Assembly: GCF_032118995.1 (NCBI RefSeq)
Contig: NC_092657.1
Span: forward strand, 11,480,391-11,544,390
Length of the DNA: 64,000 nt
Origin: Asterias amurensis
Taxonomy: Eukaryota; Echinodermata; Asteroidea; Forcipulatida; Asteriidae
Direction of reading: 5' to 3'
The notes beneath the pieces were generated by a model that was not told the origin of the DNA, did no database searches, and was given only the letters and a program-made list of their open reading frames with translations. The position numbers were made by a program, and so were the translations under genes. Position 1 is the stretch's first letter; each line of letters begins with the position of its first letter. This document shows positions 1-11,790 of the stretch, in pieces.

Positions 1-379
1 TGTCTCTGGTCCTTTGCATGCTACATGAAGAGATCATTGTAGCATTGTGCCACCTCAACAATCTCAAAAATAACACTTCATTCACAGAATTAAAAAAAAT
101 ATGGGGTTTTGGGGGCAAAATTATGCTTTGAGGAAATTTGGTTTTATCATTATTTTTGTGTCAACCTTGTATACACAGTTCTTATTCACCTGTTCTTTTT
201 ACGACCGGGGGCTCCGTTTTTGTTATCTTTTTTTGTCTTCTTCATAAACGTTTTTTTAAGCGTCTCACACAATAATTAATACAGCCCAATTTGATGGTTT
301 CTTTTAGCAACTATTCTTCTCCATTCCTGGAAGACCTTTAAAATCATGTTTCAGTGTATTTTATAGCCTAAATAGCCCA

Positions 380-655
380 ACGAAGCCGGTGTTTCCCTTT
401 AAGACCAGGCTCGACCCGAGAGGGCGCTGATCGTTAGTGTCCTTCTCCGCCAACCCTCATCCGATAGTTCTTTCAAACAACTACTCAAAACTCATCTGTT
501 CGCTTTTTTTGTCACGTTGTATAGATATGTTATTGTACTTTTTTTATATATATATATTTTTTTTTTTATAAATTTGTTCTTGTACAGCGCCATGAGCGTC
601 ATGCTTGACGGACCTGAGCGCTCTAAAGGAGGCCACTATTAGTATTATTATTATT
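380..655 (+). repeat. 3' tail of a LINE/SINE-like retroelement
   Basis: A stretch whose conceptual translation near 460-510 reads like the common LINE reverse-transcriptase C-terminus (FKQLLKTHLF) is followed by a GC-rich end with the pattern 'cagcgccatgagcgtc...gagcgctctaaa' and a terminal TTATTATTATT run. This tail layout recurs in the SINE tails at 24.2, 28.6 and 43.3 kb. Only the 3' end is present and no open frame survives. The class (CR1/Nimb-like) is a guess. Confidence 0.35.
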
Positions 656-1443
656 TTACCATTTCACAAATTAAACTAACGTTTTTCTGTGTACAACATG
701 ATAACAAAATAAATAACAATCCCTACCAGCTGGTAGTTCCCTAGTTAACATACTTATCTGAGCACGAATCAGCCCATCGTCGTCTAGCCTGTTTCACTCC
801 ACCGCAGGAGGAAAGCCTCTTCTCAAGTTCACTCTCTCTTGCGCTGTCTGTTGCTAAGCATTGCCCATGTATGTATGTGTTTGCCGCCCTTGTCCAGTTT
901 TGTTGGAATCCAGCCCCCAAAACTCACAAAATAAATGTGTAACGATGGTCTTAACATGAATTATTCATCAGTCTGACACAACGTATATTTTTTACGACGC
1001 GCTTGTCGGAACACACTTTTATAAGTTGTAATGAAACTCATCTGCATGTACATGTTCATAACTTGGTGAAAGACACTTATCACATGTTGTGGTGCAACTA
1101 AAGCTCTACTTGTGATGGCAACGCTAGGGTGTGGCATTTTGCTTTTGAAAACAGATAAAGGTTAAATTGACAATAAGTTGAAATTTAAAGTAGCAAGCTA
1201 CACTCAGTTACAAATGGAAGTAGAAGTAATGATATGCACAAACAGGTAAATTGCGTTGTTTTCCGACAAAAACGTTTGTGACGCGCTTCTCGAACTTTAC
1301 TGTTGTAAATGAAAGTCAATTACAAAATATGTTTAAAACTTGGAAAAAACACCACAAAAATATGTTGTGATGAATAATAAAGTATTATACACTTGTGGTG
1401 GCAACGCTAGGGTATGGCATTTTGTTTTTGAAACCGATACATG
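656..1443. other. gene-less AT-rich stretch
   Basis: I see no ORF with family resemblance, no RNA gene and no clear repeat ends here. Two short segments around 1150-1250 and 1820-1880 (both holding 'ggaagtagaagtaa') resemble each other and may be pieces of one dispersed repeat. Confidence 0.5.
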
Positions 1444-1818
1444 TTTAAAGGGAAGGTACACAATTGTTAATTGTCAAAGACCAGTCATCTCACTTGGGGG
1501 AATCTCAACACAATTATGCATAAAATAACAAACCTTTGAAAATTTGAGTTAACTTGGTCATCAAAGTTGCGAAAAAATGATGAGAGAAAATACACTTGTG
1601 TGCTTTCAGGTAGGTATAAAAGAATTCTGGCTAGTTTTTAAGTGTTTTATTATTTTAGGGAGAATTTACCTCTTGCTCAAAATATTTATGCTACTTTAGA
1701 GGGAGCCGTTTCTCACAATGTTGTATACCATCAACAGCTCTCCAATGCTTGTACTATTTCAGTATTTTGTGTTAATATTTGTTTTGAGTAATTACAAAAC
1801 GTGTACCTTTCCTTTAAA
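1444..1818. repeat. diverged fold-back MITE (variant ends)
   Basis: The ends are inverted copies of TTTAAAGGGAAGGTACA. The interior matches the GGCAGTGGACACTATTGG family (tcaaagaccagtc, ataaaataacaaacct, gagggagccgtttctcacaatgt) but the usual terminal motif is replaced. It is a divergent subfamily or a recombined copy. Confidence 0.6.
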
Positions 1819-2439
1819 TTAACTTTAAGTTGATTCTACAACAGCAAGCTACATTATGTTTCGAACGGAAGTAGAAGTAACGTATCGCACACAACACTAA
1901 TTTGCTAGTTTGTTACTAGTATATCACTAAATATGTAACCTCTGTATTTGTGATTTAATATAGTGCTTTATATACAATTATGTTGAATAGGATTTGAAAC
2001 TTTGCATGGTGGAAATACGATATGGAAAAGTTTGCGGTAACACCATGTATAATGACTCTCTCTGAATTAGTTGGTTGGTTCTGAAAATAACCGTTGATTT
2101 AAACTTTGAAACCAACAATTTTTTTTAGAATAACCTCAATTCATTTAGAGATAGTCATTACATGGTTTATTTACCTTGTTCTACCGTGTGTTTTTATGTT
2201 TTGGGTTTTTTGTGGGGTTCAAGGTACGAATACCATGCTGTATAACATGGGCACTTTGCGTTGTATGCCTAAACGCGCCTTTTTGTTTTGGGTAGCTGTT
2301 TCCGCAGATTCGTGTCTCATTCAGAGTGCTTACCTGACATTATTTTTTAGAAGGAGAAGGGCGGGGGACATTGAACTCTTATTGGGGTATCACTACACGG
2401 TAATAGATGTAAAATTATTCATCCCCGATGCAAAATTTA

Positions 2440-2660
2440 AATGCAATGTACGCTATTGGTAATTGTCGAAGACCAGTCTTCTAATACTTGTCTCAACATG
2501 ATTTTGTTATACATAAAACAACAAACCTGTAATTTTGTTTAGCTCAATTGGTCGTCGAAGTTGCGAGATACGAAAAAAGATTAGGAAAAAACACCCTTGT
2601 CACACGATGTTGTGTGCATTCATATGCTTAAATTCGAGACCTCAAATTATAAATCTTTTC
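2440..2660. repeat. half copy of the GGACACTATTGG fold-back MITE
   Basis: Only the left arm of the family is seen, from 'cgctattggtaattgtcgaagacc' through 'aattcgagacctcaaat'. It ends close to an (AAAC)n microsatellite at about 2673-2716. Confidence 0.6.
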
Positions 2661-2672
2661 ACAAAGAATAAG

Positions 2673-2716
2673 AACAAACAAACAAACAAACAAACAAACA
2701 AACAAACAAACAACAA
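2673..2716 (+). repeat. (AAAC)n microsatellite
   Basis: About ten to eleven uninterrupted AAAC units lie at the broken end of the preceding half MITE. Confidence 0.85.
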
Positions 2717-2844
2717 ATAACATTAGCAATTGAGAAATCAACTTAACCTGCCTTTTTAATATTGTGTTTTTCGAAGAAGTATGATGTGCCCCTTGCTCTG
2801 TTTTCTTGTCCGGGCTGTATTATTACTCCTAATAACAGAAACAC

Positions 2845-3142
2845 TTAAAGGAACACGTTGCCTTTGATCGGTCGAATTGATCTTTGAAAAGCGTTTGTAA
2901 CCGCTTGTAATAAAATGCATGTGAGTAGAAAGATATGTTGTAAAAGTATAATACAATGATCCATACAAAGAAGCATCAAAATTGCACGGTTTTCCTTTTA
3001 CATCGTCGACAAACCCGGTCGGCCATTTATGGGAGACAGATTTTTCACACCCATAATTGACTAACCGTGTTAGTTCGCAAAGTAAAAAGAACACGCCGCA
3101 ATTTCGGGGGAAATTAATTATGTGCATCATTGTAATCTACTT
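2845..3142. repeat. fold-back element, family 2 (TTAAAGGAACACGTTGCC ends), truncated
   Basis: It begins with TTAAAGGAACACGTTGCC and carries the same interior as the complete copy at 10977-11369. Its right arm stops where a different MITE begins at about 3143, so the later insertion or a deletion removed its right end. Confidence 0.65.
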
Positions 3143-3606
3143 TTAAAGGCAGTGGACACTATTGGTAATTACTCAACATAATTATTGGCATAAAACCTTA
3201 CTTTGTAACGAGTAATTGGGAGAGGTTGATGGTATAAAACATTGTGAGAAACAGCTCCCTCTGAAGTGACCTAGTTTTGGAGAAATTATTAAGGAGTAAT
3301 TTTCCTAGTTTTGGAGAAATTATTAAGAGAAACGACTCCCTCTGAAAGTAACACGGTTTTTGAGAAAGAGGTAAATTCTTACTAAAATTTTCAAAGACTT
3401 CTGACCAGAAGCCTTTTATTACTATCTGAAAGCACACTATTTAACAACAAGGGTGTTTTTTATTTCAGCTTTTTCTTGCCATCAATGACCAATTTAGTCC
3501 AAATGTTCACACAGGGTTGTTATTTGTTTGCATATGTTGGTATATACGAAGTAAGAATACTGGTCTTTGACAATACCAAACGTGTTCAATACCTTCAACT
3601 TTTTAG
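3143..3606. repeat. fold-back MITE, family 1
   Basis: It starts TTAAAGGCAGTGGACACTAT. The interior contains the family blocks 'gtaatTgggagaggttgatgg' and 'gagaaacagctccctctgaa'. The right end has decayed after 'tggtctttgacaatacca'. It contains a short internal duplication around 3260-3330 (tagttttggagaaattatta appears twice). Confidence 0.65.
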
Positions 3607-5004
3607 GGTAGAATTCTGTAGACCCCCCCCCATCTCTTATGCTTTGTGTGAATTTTTTAGTTTTGTGTTAATTTATTGATTACATTAATTTCTTCATGTG
3701 TGTCCCTCGAGTAAATGTACACCCCACATACACCCAACCCCCATACACTCAAGTATCTAAGGAGCTGAATGCACATTCCGATTGAATTCTACTATCCAGT
3801 GCACTGTTCATTGCTCATTATTCAGAACTGGGCGTACGCCAAATGGAATAATTAGGTACCCATGTGACACGTACATGCTTATCAGATGCGGCCTACTGCA
3901 CACTCATGGACGGAATTTTTAGGTTTCCGTACGTCCTTTCGTTTAGGTTCTGGTACATCCCTAAGAGGTCTGTACCAGAACGTAAACGAAAACCTAAACG
4001 AAAACCAAAAAGGGACGGATGGTAACTTTCGGGCAATGTAACCTGAATTTTGATTGGTCACCCGATATTCTCGCACCATGAGCACTCCCTGTCCCCTCAT
4101 AAACTGGAACGTACGCAAATCTTTATTGTTTGAGATGAAAGGGGGGTGGATTGGCGCACCACGACCGTGCCCAGGTTCACTGAGAGGCACTTACAGCCCC
4201 ATTGTACACTAAATGTCGGCACACAAAGATTAGGTATACCTTTCTTAAGAGATGTAACAGCAACACAGTTTAGAACCCCGGCATGTTAGACAGCATGTCG
4301 TTGGTTCAACCCGTCAAACTGAATTGAGTGCAGTGTGGAATCTTATGAATTGATAGCCATTTTCACACTAAAGTTATTTCCGTGAAACTCCCGGGAGCTT
4401 TTGGTCGATCTTTTCAAACTACTAAAGCCCTTTTCACACTATAGGTACTTCCTGGGGTTTGATCGTAAGAGTGAAACGGTCGTGCATATTTCTGGGAAAT
4501 ATTACTCCCGAGAGTTACCTCACTGGGATAAAAGAAAGGTTTATGTGGTGGTTGTGGTGGTGGGAGGGCGGTTTAAACGTAAACATATTTCACATCGTCT
4601 ACAGAGCAAATGCTACTGCTTTGAACCATGATTGGACTTTTTGAAAGTGTGTTTTGGAAGGAAATTTCAATGCCATTTTAGCAAAACCTGTAGAGTGTCC
4701 ATGGCTGTACATAGCAGTTGTTTACTCCACCCAACCCCTACTGAAATGTAACTTTTTTTTTTGTTTTTATTAGCGTGCACAAATCTATAATCTATAATCT
4801 GAAAACATCCTTTTTTTTTTTTTTTTTTTTTTTAAATAAAAAAAAAATGCAAAAGAGGTTAAATCCGAGATAATTAGCAAATATTTGTTTTATTTATTGT
4901 TTGGTGTTGCCAACTTATACCTAGACCCTCTGAAAGGTGTTGGGCGTGAAACATATTTGAAATAGCTTTATTTAACCCAGGGAGATGTCGAACGCATGGA
5001 AGGG
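3607..5004. other. gene-less stretch
   Basis: No supported gene. An inverted repeat around 3930-4010 (cgtttaggttctggtac against gtaccagaacgtaaacg) could form a hairpin. Long A/T homopolymers lie at about 4750-4850. Confidence 0.5.
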
Positions 5005-5195
5005 TTAAAGGCAGTGGACACTATTGGTAATTGTCAAAGACTAGCCTTCACAGTTGGTGTATCTCAACATATGCATAAAATAACAAACCTGTGCAAATTT
5101 GAGCTCAATCGGTCAACAAACTTGCGAGATAATAATGAAAGGAAAAAAAAACCACGTCACACGAATTTGTGTGCGTTTAGATGGTTGATTTCGTG
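5005..5195. repeat. half copy of fold-back MITE, family 1
   Basis: It starts TTAAAGGCAGTGGACACTAT and is recognisable to the 'gagataataatgaaagg' block. The right arm is missing. Confidence 0.65.
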
Positions 5196-5989
5196 TCAAA
5201 TCTGTGCCACAAGATGGCGTAAGATTGTGAAGAAGAAAAAAATGACAAAGTAACGTAATTTGTTGGGATTTCTTTTGCTTAAACAGCTACCTGAGCGGAA
5301 TGTTTTCAACGGAAATGGTATTTTAACTTGTTTATAATGCACTTGTTCACAATTTTAATGTAATTTTGATATGTGTACACTTCTGAATTTTTCGTTATTA
5401 TCGATGAAAAGATCAGGCCCCAACCAAAAGGTTTTGAAAAACTCTCCGTTGAGAGCGCGCGTCAAAGGACAATGCCGCTGACGTCATCTCTGGTAGCTTG
5501 CTTTGTTATGCCTCCACGCTGCAACAACGCGGCTTTACAAATTCGAGCTCCCAGAGATGACGTTTTGAGAGTGATTACGTAATAGGGCTTTTCGCAAATC
5601 TCTCAGAAAAGCCCTGGATAAGGGCATTCAAAATGATTGTTTTTTTTTACACAATTGAAATCTTTTTATAGTCATATGACTCGATTTCCCCATTCTTTGA
5701 AAACATTTTAAATGAATTTCAGCAAAGTTTACGACTTCACATATTCGTTCAAGCAGATCTTTAAATTGTATATATTATTTGACAACCCTTTTTTTAATAT
5801 AAATATTGATTGCAATAACGTAATAATTTGGAAGAACTGATAACCAAACTCAAAACCATGGGTAAAATTTTAACGGAAGTTGAACACATATCACTAGGTG
5901 TTTATTATACATCATATTAGGCGTAGGCTGTTTGTATTATGTGTTTTACTAATTAGTAGAATCACATGTATATCTGCTCAAAGGTGCAA

Positions 5990-6445
5990 TTAGTAGTAGA
6001 TTTAATTAATTAACCTATTAATTACACATTGAACAATCTCGCCAGTAACGGACCAAATATGGGTCAATATTGGCATTCTGTGTTGGCCCAATACAGAAGT
6101 GCCAGCATCACCATGAACGTTATGGCAACTGTTACTGTGTATCTGGTCATCAGTAGCTGCCCAATTCTGGGCCAAATAGTGCCATGCTATAATGCCCCCA
6201 AACTGAAGTGCCAGCACCGGCGCGAGCGTTATTGGGCCTGTGCAAAGAGTATTGAGCCAACCTTCTGCCACCAGTGGGCCATATCTGGGCCAATAATGAC
6301 AAACTGTAATGGTCGGAAACAAGGTGTCATCATCAGCATGAATAATATTGGGCCTGTACGTGGTGATTTATGGCAACTGTACTGGACCGATTATTGCCAA
6401 TGTGCAAATGTGAATGCCAGTATCGGGCCATTATAGATGTTTGCT
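5990..6445. repeat. degenerate repeat rich in GGGCCAATATTGG-like words
   Basis: Words such as 'gggccaata', 'tattggccca', 'gccagcaccg' and 'gccagtatcggg' recur in both orientations. They create open frames on both strands over about 400 bases with no protein resemblance. This is a short-motif repeat array or a mobile element made of subterminal repeats. Confidence 0.5.
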
Positions 6446-6769
6446 GGGAGACTCATTGGGCATTGGAGATAAGCCTAGGGTAATCGTGACCCATGTTGAC
6501 CTTAACTCACAGGTCAACCGGAAGTGCGGCCATAACTCAAGAACTCTGCACAACCGATTTTCACACTGTTTTCAGTTATAGACTCTTTCGGCAAAGACCA
6601 ACACTTTTATATCTTGAAATCAGACCAACTATAATATTTGAAGCAAAACAACGCGGAACAACTTTGTGTTTGTGCTCAAAAACGTAATGTCTATTATTTT
6701 GTTGGTGCGTCAAATCTTGTTTTGGGGATGGACTTCCAACCCAAGCTTTGTCTCGATCGATTCGGAAAA

Positions 6770-7065
6770 AAATTGTCGACCAGGTGTATTGCTGCTGGAT
6801 GCAGCAAAACAACTAAAGATGTGATTAGTTTGCAAATTGGTCCGGTCCGACGTCTTTTCCAGCGCTGTGTAGCAATCACTTCGAGCCGTCGTGCTTCGAG
6901 AATCCGGACTACACCGCACATTTTGACATGAAGAGAAAGTTATTTTTTAAGACATGACACCATCCCAACAATTGTCCAGCTAGTGGAAAGTCGAAGAAGG
7001 TACCTGACAGACGTGACAAACCTAAAGGAGCAATTGCCTAATGTGAACAAAATCGGGTATTGTTT
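6770..7065 (+). pseudogene. decayed THAP zinc-finger domain (transposase or domesticated gene relic)
   Basis: Three reading frames together give the order of a THAP (C2CH) domain. The first frame has RCIAAGCSKTTKDVISL, with the CxxxGCS start typical of THAP. A second frame has ALCSNHFEPSCFENPDY, the family's C-terminal CS-HF-P-CF segment. A third has HDTIPTIV, matching the closing A-V-P-T/I motif, followed by a basic, possibly helical stretch (QLVESRRRYLTDVTNLKEQL). The middle of the domain (the WxP region) is absent, so at least one deletion and two frameshifts have destroyed it. THAP domains occur in P-element-type transposases and host proteins; the source cannot be told. Flanking sequence at 7240-7420 resembles 50070-50250. 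Confidence 0.6.
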
Positions 7066-7807
7066 CAACTTTGAGGGCATGTTTTTAGCTTGCACCAAGC
7101 GTCACTAACTTGTGTTGGCACTGCATGCGATTCACCGTGCTGGGTAATCCGAGTGGACCGTCCGCACAGCAGCCATACAGTGCTTGCAGTCTGCTCCATG
7201 ACCGTAGTTCTGTACGTAGGCAATGTACCGATTTTCTCTTTAAATATCGTGCCTCGAATGACGTCACTAACAGCGCCCTCTCGGGTCGGGCCTACTTTTA
7301 AATTTGTAAATAAAATTGAAACTATTTTGTTAGAACCTTAGTTAACTGTTTATTCATATTCCACTCATCAAAACACATATTTTAATGACAAAAGCTTTAT
7401 TTTGACAAAATACTTCCAGGTGACTTTAATCGTGTGTACAGATAGTACATGCGTGTAGTTAAGCAATGCAGTGTCACGCTCCAGTGCGCATCCATAGAGC
7501 GCGATGCTTCGCGTAAACAATAGTTTGAGTAAGTCTCTTTTACATTCGTCAATTTTTCATAAGTTCATATTTCCTCAACCACATAAGTTATTTTGACAAT
7601 GTATACATCATATGAAAGGGCTTTAGGAACTTCATATAAATGGATATATTTTTGACCTTTTCTTTACCGTTTGAAATGTCTGAACCGCAAGTGACTGTTA
7701 AATGCATTTATTCATATAATATATTTTTGTTTAATCAAACGGTTACTTTTCTCGAAAGGGTGACCAAAGGGCGACCAAAAGGAAATCCCCGGCTTGTGTG
7801 AACGCGA

Positions 7808-8153
7808 TCAGGATATGATTACTTGATTACGAGTAATGGAGAAAGGAGTAGTTAATATTATAAAACATTGTGAGAAACAGCTCCCTATACAGTGACGTAG
7901 TTTTCGAAAAGAAGTAAGTTTCGAAGGATTTAATTTTCAAACCTCAGATTTACAATTTGAGGTCTCGAAATCAAGCATCTGAAAGCACACAACTTCGTGG
8001 GACCATGGTGCGACAAGGATATTTTTTTCTTTTATTAATGTTACGCAATTTCGACGACCGATTTAGCTCAAATTTTCACAGGTTTATTATGTAATGCTAA
8101 CGTTGAGAGAAGACTGGTCTTTGACAATCACCAATAGTGTCCACTGTCTTTAA
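7808..8153. repeat. fold-back MITE, family 1
   Basis: The left part is diverged ('gattacgagtaatggagaaagg'). The right part is well preserved, ending 'caccaatagtgtccactgtctttaa'. It abuts the next copy directly. Confidence 0.6.
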
Positions 8154-9216
8154 AGACACTAGACACTATTGGTAATTGTCAAAGACTAGTCTTCACAGTT
8201 GGTGTATCTCTACATGTGCATAAAATAACAAACCTGTGAAAATTTGAGCTCAATCGGTCGTCGAAGTTGCGAGATAATAATGAAAGTAAAAACACCCTTG
8301 TCACACGAAGTTGTGTGCTTTCTGATGCTTGGTTTCGAAACCTCAAATACTAAAGTAGCAGACCTGCCAAGTCTCACGCATTAGGCGTGAGACTCACGCA
8401 TTTGGGCTCTGTCTCACGCTCACACGCACAGCAACCATTTTCTCACGCATTGGGGCCAGACCGGGGAAAAAATAAAAATACGCGAAAATGCATTGCCAAA
8501 TCGCGCTCGTGTGTACAAACAACGCAATCTATTGTTTGCACAATCTTCAGATTGCACGCAGTTTATCAGCATTTTGAGCTGCCGTACAAACAGAACGCAA
8601 ATTTACAGATTGCGCACGCTTTTTCTCTCCCACCAGGTTCAGCTATAATGCGTCAGAGCGCAAAACGCTTATTGCGCACAAGTTTTCCCCGATTGTTTAG
8701 CAAATTCGTTAAATGCGCTACACTGGCGAAGACACAACAGACATTATAAGTGAGCGGAGGATTTTGGACATCATTTTTAGTAGATTTATTTTTATTTTGG
8801 GGGAAAATAATCTGACACAATCGTACCTCCACATTAACCATCAACATCTCATGTGTACCTCATGTGAGTTTTACTTATTCTGAAGGGGTGTTTGATGCAT
8901 TTTGGAACACTCTTTTGTCCACAAGTAAATTTCTGCAATTTTTGTTTTATTATAAAAAGGCCTTCTAAAATTAAAACTGACAAATTTGTTTCCGGGGGGG
9001 GGGGGGGGTTAGCTTTGAAAAATTCTCATGCATAGCTGGTCTCTGGACTTGGCATCTCTGAAGTAGAGAATCCGTGGACAATTATTTATTTCTCGAAAAC
9101 TACGTCACTTCAGAGGGAGCTGTTTCTCACAATGATTTATACTATCAACCTCTCCCCACTACTTGTAATCAAGAAAGGTTTTATGAGTAATTACCAATAG
9201 TGTCCACTGCCTTTAA
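8150..9216. repeat. fold-back MITE, family 1, split by a nested insertion
   Basis: The left arm runs 8150-8358 (TTAAAGACACTAGACACTAT start) and the right arm 9061-9216 (ends TAGTGTCCACTGCCTTTAA). A separate 702-base element lies between them. Confidence 0.75.
8359..9060. mobile_element. hAT-like non-autonomous transposon nested in a MITE
   Basis: The insert has imperfect terminal inverted repeats: CAGACCTGCCAAGTC at the left, and at the right the complement reads CAGAGATGCCAAGTC. It is flanked by a direct AAGTAG repeat (8353-8358 and 9061-9066). The left part repeats 'ctcacgca/gcgtgag' words. Ends beginning CAGxG are usual for hAT elements, which normally make 8-base duplications; only 6 clear bases are seen here. 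No transposase frame is present. Confidence 0.65.
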
Positions 9217-9556
9217 CAATCAAATATATGCAGAATAATTACCATCGTACTGGCCAGACCGTGAGGGTACAGCTGGTCGTGTTTACCGCATAGTCAATAC
9301 TTGCAATTTAATACTTATTAGAAAGGGCCATTCAGAAAAGTCGATGTTGAAAAAAAAGGATCGATTATTTGTTGGTCTTGAAATTGTATTGACTCAGCCT
9401 CGCGGCAAAAATCTAGATTGTTAAACGTTAATAATATATAAATAAGCACAAAGTTATACTATGTAAACCATACAATTCAAATGAGTCGAGAATGATAACA
9501 ATTTAGTTAAGAATATAGAACAGCGATAATCTGGCCTATGATGTGGCAAAGCCCTA

Positions 9557-10382
9557 ATATAGGGTTTCTCGGTCAATTCGGAAAATGAGCAGCCGACTTA
9601 ACTACCAGGCGTTTCTATTTCATATGAAATCGAATGCTACTGAAAAGGCTCATTCGATTTCGTTTCAAGACTAGTCAAATATACTTTTACGTTATTCGAT
9701 TTAACAAAATAAGCATTCAATTTAACAATTCATCAAAGCTGCATTCAGATTCGTAGGAATTATTTGAGGCGTGTGTTATGTCATTCAATATCATTTTGGG
9801 CAGTCAATCTTGAAATTTGTGCAATCTTAAAAATGCTTGGTTTACTTGTTGTTTCCTTACTAATGTTAAAGGCATGCGGTAAATTTGTTGGCACTCTTAA
9901 GTTGAGCACAATATGCCAAGAGGTCTGGCACGCCAACAGATTGATGGTTGATGAATATTTACAAAAACAACAAACTGAAAAAAATAAAAAATAATATAGG
10001 TCAATTTCATTTTCATGCGTTCGAATTAAAGCTGTCTTGCCTCTCCAGTTGTTACTGCGTTTCAAGTTCAGAATTCGGCCATTCAACTTCGTTTTGGGTC
10101 GAGTCAAATTCCTTTGGCACTCTGTTCAATTTAGCGTATAGCGTCGTTCTTTTTCGTGACACACACGCCTCAAGAAGCGTCTGCGAATTTGAATGCTGCT
10201 TTGATGGATTAAGAAATTGTATGATTATTTTGTTAATTCGAATGACGCAACATTACATTTGACTAATCCTAAAACAAAATCGAATGACCCTTTTGAGTAG
10301 CATTCGATTTTGCGCGAAATAGAATAGCTTGGTGGTTAAATTGGCTGCTCATTTTCCGAAATTGACCGAGAAAACCTATATT
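9557..10382. mobile_element. long-terminal-inverted-repeat element, about 825 bases
   Basis: About 110 bases at 9557-9665 (tataGGGTTTCTCGGTCAATT onward, through 'aaatcgaatgctact') return as an inverted copy at 10275-10382. The interior has a run of words such as 'aattcgaat' and no transposase. It is probably a non-autonomous DNA transposon. The target duplication is unclear. Confidence 0.65.
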
Positions 10383-10976
10383 AAAAAAATAAAACAAATA
10401 AAACAATCATTAAGCACATTCAAATATCCGGTCTTGGTCAGGTAACCATTAAAGGTCTCGCGAAAAAAAAAATAAATAAAGAAGAGAAGAACCTTATAGG
10501 GCCCCAGGTAAAGTCTACTGGAAAAATAAAATAAAGAAAACAAGGTTTGCTTGATTTAAAAATGAAGGTACGAAACAGTTGCCTTTCTCAGTTTGTATGT
10601 TTATTTGTATGTCTTGATGGTCGTACTTATTTGAATCCTCGTTGAGCGAAATTGGTTGTCTCTTTACGAAATTGAACATGATTATATCAGCACAATCTCC
10701 TGTCGAACCAGCTTTCCTAAATTGAAAGATGATTGTGTGTCATGAAAAAGGATGAGTGTGTTAGGAACTTGAATGTCTCAAAACGAAATTGAAAGACTGA
10801 ATTCTGAATTTGAAAACGCAGTAAAAAAAAAAAAACGCTAGGCAAGATAAAGTAAGGCGTGTATTTCAACACTTTCAAACTGTTTGTTCCTTCAAAGGTC
10901 CACTAAAAAAAAAAATATCAACAACACGCATTTTAATGTTTGAAACATTCGAAAACGACTGATACTTGCACGGTCC
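10383..10976. other. gene-less AT-rich stretch
   Basis: No gene or clear repeat boundary is seen. 'gaaattga' words are frequent at 10640-10800 and echo the neighbouring element, so this may be an older, eroded relative. Confidence 0.45.
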
Positions 10977-11369
10977 TTTAAAGGAACACGTTGCCTTGGG
11001 ATCGGTCGAGTTGGTTTTTGAAAAGCGTTTTGTGACCGTTTATTATAAAATGCATATGGTTAGAAAGATGATATAAAAATAGAATACAATGATCTACACA
11101 AATATGCCTCGAAATTGCGTGGTTTTCTTTTTACCTCGTCCAATAACACGGTCGGCCATTTATGGGAGTCAAAATTTTGACTCCCATAAATGGCCGACCG
11201 TGATAGTTCGCGACGTAAACAGAAAACCGTGCAATTTTGAGAGGTACTTGTGTGGATCATTATATTCTACTTTTAATACATCTTTCTAACAATATACATT
11301 TCATAACAAACGATTTCAAACGCTTTTATAGACCAACTCGTCCGATCCAAGGCAACGTGTTCCTTTAAG
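10977..11369. repeat. complete fold-back element, family 2
   Basis: Ends are inverted TTTAAAGGAACACGTTGCC / GGCAACGTGTTCCTTTAA. Arms of nearly 200 bases meet at a near-perfect apex around 11145-11200 (cacggtcggccatttatggg with its complement, centre caaaattttg). No coding capacity; it could extrude as one long hairpin. Confidence 0.8.
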
Positions 11370-11790
11370 TTTAATATGTTCGACTGTATACATCACAAGT
11401 TTAAATACAATTGCGTCTTGTTAAACATTGCTGAAAACAATGCAATGAAATGTAAAACATGTCAAACTCGGTTATTTAGATAGCTCTACTAATGAATGCC
11501 ACTTTGAGGAACACGCCTTTGTTATACCAGAAATATTGTTTGTGTTAAGTTAAGATGCAGTTGTAAGTGGATTGGAAATTGTATCAAGTCGCCTCAACGC
11601 TATTGCCCAGGTCATCAGGGATTAACAGTCAACCATCTGTTCCTTTGTATACAACATCTTGGTAGCAGGGGCAAGGAGATCATGAATATGCAGGTTACCA
11701 TACCAAGTGTTGGGCATTCACCTGTTGATTAAAACTGTGCTCATTACAATAATTTCTTCGAGGTTGAGTTTGGTGGTAAAGGGTGAGGAA

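Noticed and set aside
2756-3130. 124-codon minus-strand open frame
   Set aside because: It lies within a fold-back element (family 2); the same frame type appears in the copy at 10977-11369.
6002-6436. Overlapping open frames on both strands of over 100 codons
   Set aside because: The frames come from a repeat of GGGCCAATATTGG-like words that is stop-poor on both strands; no domain is seen.
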